A stretch of DNA of 6,096 nt from Verrucomicrobiota bacterium (GTDB lineage: Bacteria > Verrucomicrobiota > Verrucomicrobiia > Limisphaerales > JACRJZ01). The DNA is taken from assembly GCA_022711695.1 (NCBI GenBank), contig JAKLEJ010000227.1, forward strand, positions 1 to 6,096, read 5' to 3'. Positions 1 to 5,190 of this stretch are shown one piece after another. Made by a program: the position numbers and the translations under genes. The notes under the pieces were generated by a model. It saw nothing but the letters and a program-made list of their open reading frames with translations, was not told where the DNA came from and searched no databases. The first letter of the stretch is position 1, and every line of letters begins with the position of its first letter.

Positions 1-2
1 CC

Positions 3-680
3 TGGCTGAGGCCCGACGCGAAGTCGCAGGTCTCGGTGGTTTACGAGGACGGCCAGCCGGTGGCGATCTCGAACGTGGTGATCTCGACGCAGCACGCCTC
101 GGAGGTGGAACATCGCGAGATCGAGAAGTTCTGCATCGAGAACGTCGTGAAGAAAGTGCTGCCCAAGCGGCTGCTGACGCCGCGCACCGAATACCTGATC
201 AACCCCACGGGCCGCTTCGTGGTGGGCGGGCCGCAGGGGGACACGGGGCTGACGGGCCGGAAGATCATCGTGGACAGCTACGGCGGCATGGGCCGGCACG
301 GCGGCGGGGCGTTTTCGGGCAAGGACCCGACGAAGGTGGACCGCAGCGCCGCCTACATGGGGCGCTGGGTGGCCAAGAACATCGTGGCGGCCGGGCTGGC
401 CGCCAAGTGCGAGATTCAGTTTGCCTACGCCATCGGCCATCCCGACCCGGTGAGCGTGCACGTGGACACTTTCGGCACGGCGGCCGTGGCGGAGGACAAG
501 ATCGTGCGGGCCGTCAACCGCGTCTTCAGCTTCCAGCCGGCGGACATCATCGAGCAGCTCAACCTGCGGCGCCCGATCTACGCCAAGACCACCAACTACG
601 GGCACTTCGGCAAGAACGACCCGGACCTGACCTGGGAAAAGACCAACCAGGTGGCCGCGCTGCGCGGGGCCTTGAAGTGA
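3..680 (+). CDS. metK: S-adenosylmethionine synthetase (methionine adenosyltransferase), C-terminal part; 5' end outside window
   Basis: This cytosolic enzyme makes S-adenosylmethionine from methionine and ATP, releasing phosphate and pyrophosphate. The reading frame is already open at base 3, where the residues WLRPDAKSQV match the conserved central MetK segment. The GTG at 36 is internal and not a start. The 225 residues seen correspond to the C-terminal part of a protein usually about 390 long. Visible family motifs are GRFVVGGPQGDTGLTGRK (residues about 70-87), the glycine-rich GGGAFSGKDPTKVDRS segment (about 100-115) that binds the ATP phosphates, and the terminal YGHFGKNDPDLTWEKT stretch. 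These are close to full matches to the bacterial enzyme, with no frameshift, and the gene ends at TGA 678-680. It is followed 52 bp later, in the same direction, by ahcY, which suggests one methyl-cycle transcription unit. The identification is very secure; the missing N-terminus cannot be judged. Confidence 0.97.
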   Translation, partial: WLRPDAKSQVSVVYEDGQPVAISNVVISTQHASEVEHREIEKFCIENVVKKVLPKRLLTPRTEYLINPTGRFVVGGPQGDTGLTGRKIIVDSYGGMGRHGGGAFSGKDPTKVDRSAAYMGRWVAKNIVAAGLAAKCEIQFAYAIGHPDPVSVHVDTFGTAAVAEDKIVRAVNRVFSFQPADIIEQLNLRRPIYAKTTNYGHFGKNDPDLTWEKTNQVAALRGALK

Positions 681-732
681 GCGCCGCGCGCCTGCACCCG
701 CACACAGACCCCAACCCACATCAATCGAGAAT

Positions 733-2217
733 ATGCCTCGCATCAAACTGAGCCATCCCCGCAGCCGTCAGGCCAAGCCCGCCCTCAAAGGGGGCCGGAA
801 CGGCGGTTCCGCCAAGGCGGACTACTTCGTGAAGGACCTCTCCCTGGCCGAACTGGGCCGCAACGAAATCCTGGTGGCCGAGCAGGAGATGCCCGGCCTG
901 ATGGCCATCCGCGCCAAGTACGGTCCGCAGAAGCCGCTCAAAGGCGTGCGCCTCTCGGGTTCGCTGCACATGACCATCGAGACGGCGGTGCTGATCGAGA
1001 CGCTGGTCGAGCTCGGGGCCTCGGTACGGTGGGCCTCGTGCAACATCTTCTCCACCCAGGACCAGGCCGCCGCGGCTATCGCCCAGACGGGCGTGAGCGT
1101 CTTCGCTTTCAAAGGGGAAACGCTCGAGGAATACTGGGACTTCACCCTGGCGGCGCTGACCCACCCGGGCAGGAAGGGGCCGCAACTGATCGTGGACGAC
1201 GGCGGGGACGCCACCCTCCTGCTGCACAAGGGCTTCGAGATGGAGCGCGGCAGCGACTGGGTGAACACCGCCAGCGCCAGCCATGAGGAGCAGGTGATCA
1301 AGAACCTGCTCAAGCGCTGCGCCAAAGAGCGCCCGGGCTGGTTCTCCGAGGCCGTCCGCGACTGGAAGGGCGTGAGCGAGGAAACCACCACCGGGGTGCA
1401 TCGCCTCTACCAGATGCTCGAGGCGGGCAAACTGCTCGTTCCGGCCGTGAACGTGAACGACTCGGTCACCAAGTCCAAGTTCGACAATCTCTACGGCTGC
1501 CGCGAGTCGCTGGCCGACGGCCTCAAACGCGCCCTGGGCGTGATGATCGCCGGCAAGACCGCGGTGGTCTGCGGCTATGGCGACGTTGGCAAGGGGAGCG
1601 CCCACAGTCTGCGCGGCTTCGGCTGCCGCGTCATCGTCACCGAGATCGATCCCATCAACGCCCTTCAGGCGGCGATGGAAGGTTTCGAGGTCAAGCCGGT
1701 CGAGGACACGTTGGGCGAGGCGGACATCTATGTGACGGCCACCGGCAACTGCGATGTCATCACCGTCGATCACCTGCTCAAGATGAAGGACCAGGCCATC
1801 GTCTGCAACATTGGCCACTTCGACAACGAGATCCAGGTGGACCGGCTGAACCAGGCGCGGGGCGTGAGGCGGGTGACGATCAAGCCGCAGGTGGACCGCT
1901 ACGATCTGCCGGGCGACCGCAGCCTCTACATGCTGGCCGAGGGGCGCCTGGTGAACCTGGGCTGCGCCGAAGGCCATCCCAGCTTCGTCATGAGCAACAG
2001 CTTCACCAACCAGTGCCTGGCCCAGCTCGACCTCTGGGCCAACAAGGACACCTACAAGGTGGGCGTCTATCGCCTCTCGAAGAAGCTGGACGAGGAAGTG
2101 GCCCGGCTGCACCTCGAGAAGATCGGCGTCAAGCTGACGAAGCTGACCAAGAAACAGGCCGATTACATCGGCGTGCCCGTCGAGGGCCCCTACAAACCCG
2201 AGCACTACCGCTACTGA
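733..2217 (+). CDS. ahcY: S-adenosylhomocysteine hydrolase (adenosylhomocysteinase), complete
   Basis: This NAD-dependent cytosolic enzyme reversibly splits S-adenosylhomocysteine into adenosine and homocysteine, relieving product inhibition of methyltransferases. The product has 494 residues. The Rossmann motif GYGDVGKG is at 281-288. NDSVTKSKFDNLYGCRESLADG (about 242-263) carries the expected catalytic Lys247, Asp251, Asn252 and Cys256. Asp155-Asp156 and Glu217 (in EETTTG) fit other active-site positions. GHFDNEI is at 361-367, and the C-terminal KPEHYRY supplies the Lys and Tyr that close over NAD of the neighbouring subunit. Residues about 167-210 are the roughly 40-residue insert seen in many bacterial enzymes and absent in the human one. 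The ATG at 733 follows only a weak purine stretch (CGAGAA). Residues 1-29 are a basic, low-complexity extension before the usual YFVKDLSLAELGR start, so an in-frame GTG at 829 is a possible alternative. It lies directly downstream of metK and converges on the next gene. Confidence 0.97.
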   Translation: MPRIKLSHPRSRQAKPALKGGRNGGSAKADYFVKDLSLAELGRNEILVAEQEMPGLMAIRAKYGPQKPLKGVRLSGSLHMTIETAVLIETLVELGASVRWASCNIFSTQDQAAAAIAQTGVSVFAFKGETLEEYWDFTLAALTHPGRKGPQLIVDDGGDATLLLHKGFEMERGSDWVNTASASHEEQVIKNLLKRCAKERPGWFSEAVRDWKGVSEETTTGVHRLYQMLEAGKLLVPAVNVNDSVTKSKFDNLYGCRESLADGLKRALGVMIAGKTAVVCGYGDVGKGSAHSLRGFGCRVIVTEIDPINALQAAMEGFEVKPVEDTLGEADIYVTATGNCDVITVDHLLKMKDQAIVCNIGHFDNEIQVDRLNQARGVRRVTIKPQVDRYDLPGDRSLYMLAEGRLVNLGCAEGHPSFVMSNSFTNQCLAQLDLWANKDTYKVGVYRLSKKLDEEVARLHLEKIGVKLTKLTKKQADYIGVPVEGPYKPEHYRY

Positions 2218-2246
2218 CCGGGACGGCTCGAATTCCTTTGCGGCGC

Positions 2247-2275
2247 CAGGGCGAACGGCGTTCCCGTTCGCCCTG
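2247..2275. terminator. Strong inverted repeat between convergent genes, candidate bidirectional terminator
   Basis: A perfect 12-bp inverted repeat, CAGGGCGAACGG (2247-2258) and CCGTTCGCCCTG (2264-2275), encloses a 5-base loop. It lies 30 bp past the ahcY stop and 36 bp past the stop of the convergent minus-strand gene, where a shared terminator is expected. No T-tract follows on either strand, so it is not a textbook intrinsic terminator; it may act with Rho or as a 3'-end stabiliser. The left arm can alternatively pair with CGCCCTGGC at 2281-2289 (via GCCAGGGCG, 2245-2253), giving a competing 9-bp stem. Confidence 0.55.
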
Positions 2276-2310
2276 CTTCGCGCCCTGGCAGGCCGCGCCG
2301 GTCCCGGATC

Positions 2311-4782
2311 TCAGCGGGAAGCGCCCTCGCGCCAGAACGACCGCCAGTACTGCTGGTCGGCAGCGAAACAATCGATGGGGTCACGGGCCAGATCGAACGA
2401 CGCCGGCAGAATCCCGAATCGCTTCAGCTCGCGCACGTATTGGGGATTGGGCTTGAAGCCGGGCGCGCCAAAACGCGGCTCGGCGCCGAACAGGCCCTTG
2501 CCTTTTCGAACCGCCGCCAGCAGTAGCTGGTAATCGGGGTCGCTGGCGCTGGCGAAAACCTGGCCGCCGCAGCTTCCGAAGCCGCCGGCCTGGCGCGCCA
2601 GCGGCCCCAGCAGCAGGGGCGAGCGCTCGGGACGCGAGAGGTTCAGAAGGATGTTCGGGCTGTAGCGGGCGATCGGGTCGTTTTCGAGGACGACGCGCTC
2701 GAAGACGGCGGTGGGGCGGCCGGCGCGGGCTTTGTTCTTGCGCCCCCACTCGGTGGCCAGCGGCAGGGGGCGGGCTTCGCCGTCGGGATCGGCCTCGTGG
2801 CACTGGCCGCAGCGGCGGTTGAGCAGCGGGCGCTGTTCGGCGAAGACGGCTGCCATGGCGGCGGGAGCGGCCTCCTGCTGCCGGGCGTTGCGCAGGGCGG
2901 CGTAGCTGCCCGCGTACGGGGCGCCGCTCTCGATCCAGAGCCAAAGCGTGCGCCACTCGTTGGTCGTCACCCCGACCTCATGATGGCTGCCATCGACCTT
3001 CTGGAGGAGCCGGCTGGCCGAGGAGCCAATGGTGCGCGGCGGCTGGTTGCCCAGGCCGTTCCGGCCGTCCGCCACCAACCGGCGGGCAAAGAGAGTGAAG
3101 AAGCTGTGCGACCAGTTGGGCCCGAGGTCGCCCGCCAGGATGGCGCCGCCCTCGCGCTTTTCGTAGCCATGGCACTGCACGCAGTGGCGGTCCAGGATGG
3201 GCTGGATGTCCCGCGTGAAATCCAGGACATCGGGCAAACCGGCATACGGCTCGATGCGGCTGGGCGGCCGGCTGAGAGCCTGAAGGCGGGCGGCGGCGCG
3301 GTTCTCGGGGGTGCGGGCCCGGTGCTCGTGGCATCCCACGCAGCTCATCGTTTCGCCGGGCATCACGCTGGTGAAGCTCTGCATCCGTTTCACGGCGAGA
3401 TCGTCCTTGTCCAGCGCCACGAAGAAAAGCTGGCGGTCCGCGGGGGCGTCGAAGCACGCCGAACCGTCGGGCTCGACCGGAACGGTCCCGAGGACGCGTT
3501 CGAGGGTGAAGGTGCCCAGCCACGAAACCAGGTCGGGGCCGCCGCTGAAGTTCACCTGTTTGGGGAGGGATTCCAGGATGAGGAGCTTGCGCACCTCGCC
3601 CCGGCGCACCCCGGCCAGGTTGCGCCCGTTATAGACATCGGCCAGGACGTAGCGCCCGGTGGCCTGGTCGGCGCGGATGCGCTTTTCGATGACGCGCTCG
3701 CGGGGCCGGGGCATCAGCGGGCGCGGCTCGTGCACCTGGCCGGGCCCCGGATAAGTGTAGAGCGTCTCCGCCTGGCCGGAGCCGTCCAGCAGCACCAGTT
3801 CGTTGTCGCGCGCCGCCAGAAAGCAGTCCTCAGCCAGGGCGATGGGATCGCGGGTCAGCCGGCCCTTGTGCAGCGGCGTCGCCAGGGCCCGCTCGTCCGG
3901 GCCGGCGTCGGGAGAAACCACCGTGGCAATGCCGGCATGTTCATTGACGCCGTGGCCCGGCGAAAACGAGGCCACCACCTTGCGCGTGCCCGGGATGGGC
4001 TTGGCGTCGATCATCAGGATGTTCGGGTGCATGTTTCCGTAATAGATCATGGCGCCGGTCCCGTCCGGGTTCATGGTCCAGAGATGATGGAACTCGACCT
4101 GGCTGCGATCCACGTATTCCCAACGCGTGTAGAGCAGGCGGCCGTCGGGCAACACCCAGGGCGTGTTGTCGTGCTCGGTGTTGGCCGAGAGCAGGGTGAT
4201 GTTCCCGCCATCCCCGTCGCAGCGGTAGAGGACTCCCACCTGCGTCATCCAGCAATTGACCCACCGCTTGCACCGGGTCGAGACGAAGACGATGCCGCCG
4301 TCGGGCAGATAGGCCGCCTCGTAGTCGTCGAACTCCCCCGCGGTGAGCTGGCGCAAGCCGGTCCCGTCGCTGCGGATCTCGTGCAAGTGGAAGGAATCCG
4401 AGCCCGCCTTGCGATAGGAAAACAGAATCCGGTCCCCGTCGTAATGGACCTGCGGATCCCGGATCGACCCGGCCCCGGCGTCAAGCAGGGTCCGGATCTG
4501 GCCGGTGCGCAGATTGTAGGCGCACAGCCGGCCTGCGTCCGGCTGGCCGTTGCCAGGGTAGGCTTTTTTGTTCTGGTCGTCGCAATAATACCCGATGTTG
4601 GCGTACCAATGGCCGTCGTCGTAGCGCGTCCGCGAGCAGAAAACGATCTCCTGCAGGTCTTTCATCGGGCCTGCCAGGGCTTTGGCCAGGAGGTGCGGCG
4701 GCATGGCCGGCGCCGCGCCGCGGCCAGGTGTCGCGGTCGCCCCGAGAATCGCCAGGGCCAACAGGCGGAGCAGTCTGTGCAT
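2311..4782 (-). CDS. Exported hydrazine-synthase-alpha-like multihaem protein: TolB-like propeller with three CXXCH motifs
   Basis: The product has 823 residues with the ATG at 4782. Residues 1-25 look like a Sec signal peptide (MHR, then a Leu/Ala-rich core), so it probably works in the periplasm. A TTG at 4848 would add 22 charged residues before the signal and is less likely. Residues about 40-340 carry TolB/PD40-type propeller repeats (YLPDGGIVFVSTR, MNPDGTGAMIYYG) and several cysteines (49, 67, 87, 171, 177, 188). A middle domain (about 350-490) ends in VEPDGSACFDAPADR and PGETMSCVGCH. Covalent haem motifs are CVGCH 481-485, CVQCH 534-538 (in a DFTRDIQPILDRHC context like planctomycete cytochrome domains) and CGQCH 658-662. 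This layout and length resemble hydrazine synthase subunit alpha and its many relatives in non-anammox bacteria. No beta or gamma subunit is visible nearby, so hydrazine synthesis is not claimed. Redox or electron-transfer function is inferred; the substrate is unknown. Confidence 0.85.
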   Translation of the reverse strand: MHRLLRLLALAILGATATPGRGAAPAMPPHLLAKALAGPMKDLQEIVFCSRTRYDDGHWYANIGYYCDDQNKKAYPGNGQPDAGRLCAYNLRTGQIRTLLDAGAGSIRDPQVHYDGDRILFSYRKAGSDSFHLHEIRSDGTGLRQLTAGEFDDYEAAYLPDGGIVFVSTRCKRWVNCWMTQVGVLYRCDGDGGNITLLSANTEHDNTPWVLPDGRLLYTRWEYVDRSQVEFHHLWTMNPDGTGAMIYYGNMHPNILMIDAKPIPGTRKVVASFSPGHGVNEHAGIATVVSPDAGPDERALATPLHKGRLTRDPIALAEDCFLAARDNELVLLDGSGQAETLYTYPGPGQVHEPRPLMPRPRERVIEKRIRADQATGRYVLADVYNGRNLAGVRRGEVRKLLILESLPKQVNFSGGPDLVSWLGTFTLERVLGTVPVEPDGSACFDAPADRQLFFVALDKDDLAVKRMQSFTSVMPGETMSCVGCHEHRARTPENRAAARLQALSRPPSRIEPYAGLPDVLDFTRDIQPILDRHCVQCHGYEKREGGAILAGDLGPNWSHSFFTLFARRLVADGRNGLGNQPPRTIGSSASRLLQKVDGSHHEVGVTTNEWRTLWLWIESGAPYAGSYAALRNARQQEAAPAAMAAVFAEQRPLLNRRCGQCHEADPDGEARPLPLATEWGRKNKARAGRPTAVFERVVLENDPIARYSPNILLNLSRPERSPLLLGPLARQAGGFGSCGGQVFASASDPDYQLLLAAVRKGKGLFGAEPRFGAPGFKPNPQYVRELKRFGILPASFDLARDPIDCFAADQQYWRSFWREGASR

Positions 4783-4949
4783 GAGTCGCGCTTTTGGTTC
4801 GTTCGGAGCCCGGTTCCTTCGGGCGGTGCGTCCGGTTGCGGGCTGCAAACCATCAGACGCCGCCCGGCCGGCCCGTGTTCAAGCCACTTGCCGCCCGGCC
4901 CCGGGCCGCTGCCGCCAGGGCTGCATCAAGCTCGTGCTGGCGGCAGATC

Positions 4950-5009
4950 GTAGCGCAGGTTTTCCAACCTGCCGTATCGCCGACTTTCAGTCGGCGGAGC
5001 GCGAAGAAC
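4950..5009 (+). repeat. Left double-hairpin unit of the cassette
   Basis: Hairpin 1 is GCAGGTT (4955-4961), loop TTCC, AACCTGC (4966-4972), a perfect 7-bp stem. Hairpin 2 is CGCCGACT (4978-4985), loop TTC, AGTCGGCG (4989-4996), a perfect 8-bp stem. The unit ends with GAAGAAC, which is shared with the mirrored copy. Confidence 0.8.
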
Positions 5010-5023
5010 CTCGGCCCACTTGC

Positions 5024-5084
5024 GTTCTTCAACGGTCGCAGTCTGGAAAGCCTGCGAAACGGCAGACAGGAATGTCTGCGCTAC
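5024..5084 (-). repeat. Right double-hairpin unit of the cassette, inverted copy
   Basis: Read on the minus strand this repeats the left unit. Its hairpin 1 (plus-strand GCAGACA 5062-5068, loop GGAA, TGTCTGC 5073-5079) is a perfect 7-bp stem. Its hairpin 2 (CGCAGTCT 5037-5044, loop GGAA, AGCCTGCG 5049-5056) has 7 of 8 pairs. Compared with the left copy, all three inner base pairs of hairpin 1 are changed and all three still pair. Confidence 0.8.
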
Positions 5085-5176
5085 AAAGCGGGCCCATGCT
5101 CTCGAACGGGAGCTTGATGCAGCCCTGCGCCGCCGCGCCCCGCCCGCATTCGGGCTCGACGCGAAGCCGGAAATGT

Positions 5177-5180
5177 GGAG
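5177..5180 (+). promoter_or_regulatory. Candidate ribosome binding site (GGAG) for the protease gene
   Basis: GGAG lies 10 bases before the ATG at 5191 and supports that start. An in-frame ATG also exists at 5173 (adding MWSDRA), which overlaps this site and has no comparable purine stretch before it. Confidence 0.45.
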
Positions 5181-5190
5181 TGATCGGGCC

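Larger units (their letters stand above)
4950..5084. repeat. Palindromic REP/BIME-like cassette: two inverted copies of a double-hairpin unit
   Basis: The cassette starts with GTAGCGCAG (4950-4958) and ends with its exact reverse complement CTGCGCTAC (5076-5084). Near its centre GAAGAAC (5003-5009) is mirrored by GTTCTTC (5024-5030). The left unit 4950-5009 and the reverse complement of the right unit 5024-5084 align over 61 columns with 43 identities and one gap, around a 14-bp spacer (5010-5023). Each unit holds two small hairpins with TTCC or TTC loops. I remember similar strings scattered between genes in Verrucomicrobia; this is recollection, not a search. There is no transposase in the window, so if mobile it depends on a protein encoded elsewhere. 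Confidence 0.8.
4916..5127. repeat. Outer 18-bp perfect inverted repeat enclosing a repeat cassette
   Basis: CAGGGCTGCATCAAGCTC at 4916-4933 is the exact reverse complement of GAGCTTGATGCAGCCCTG at 5110-5127. The arms are 176 bp apart and enclose the inner cassette at 4950-5084, whose centre (5017) lies within about 5 bp of the outer centre. An 18-bp exact match at this spacing is far beyond chance even in GC-rich DNA. It could be the terminal repeat of a small non-autonomous mobile element, or an older hairpin opened by insertion of the cassette. I found no clean target-site duplication; GCCGC occurs at 4911-4915 and 5129-5133, but is offset by one base and is weak evidence in this composition. 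Confidence 0.75.
4783..5190. other. Divergent intergenic region (408 bp) occupied by nested palindromic repeats
   Basis: This gap separates the starts of two divergently transcribed genes, so promoters for both should lie here, but I see no convincing -35/-10 pair on either strand. Bases 4783-4915 form the leader of the minus-strand gene. They are GC-rich with small stems only, such as GCCCG (4808-4812) with CGGGC (4820-4824). Bases 4916-5127 are the nested inverted-repeat element described separately. Bases 5128-5190 lead into the protease gene and contain a small stem, GCCCG (5142-5146) with CGGGC (5151-5155). Open frames crossing the gap have no recognisable product and read through the repeats, so I treat them as non-coding. 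Confidence 0.7.

Noticed and set aside
681..732. Possible SAH riboswitch upstream of ahcY
   Set aside because: The gap is only 52 bp, C/A-rich, and shows neither the paired segments nor the conserved core expected for that riboswitch.
721..2205. A 494-codon open frame on the minus strand covering all of ahcY
   Set aside because: It is antisense to a gene with unmistakable SAH hydrolase motifs. Its product is rich in His/Ala/Val/Leu/Gly with no recognisable domain, as expected when GC-rich codons are read in the opposite strand.
2311..4782. Calling the gene hzsA and the organism an anammox bacterium
   Set aside because: Only the alpha-like architecture is present. There are three rather than two haem motifs, no nearby beta or gamma subunit, and relatives of this type occur in many non-anammox bacteria.
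4896..4908. GC-rich palindrome CGGCC CCG GGCCG in the leader of the haem protein gene
   Set aside because: Short G/C-only stems are expected by chance at this base composition, and nothing else supports a regulatory role.
2797..4953. A 718-codon open frame on the plus strand across most of the haem protein gene and into the intergenic gap
   Set aside because: It is antisense to a gene with a signal peptide, propeller repeats and three CXXCH motifs. Its own product has no recognisable domain and it ends beyond the minus-strand start, reaching into the repeat region.
4950..5084. CRISPR array
   Set aside because: The repeats are in inverted orientation with diverged hairpins and only two units; there are no regular direct repeats with unique spacers and no cas genes.
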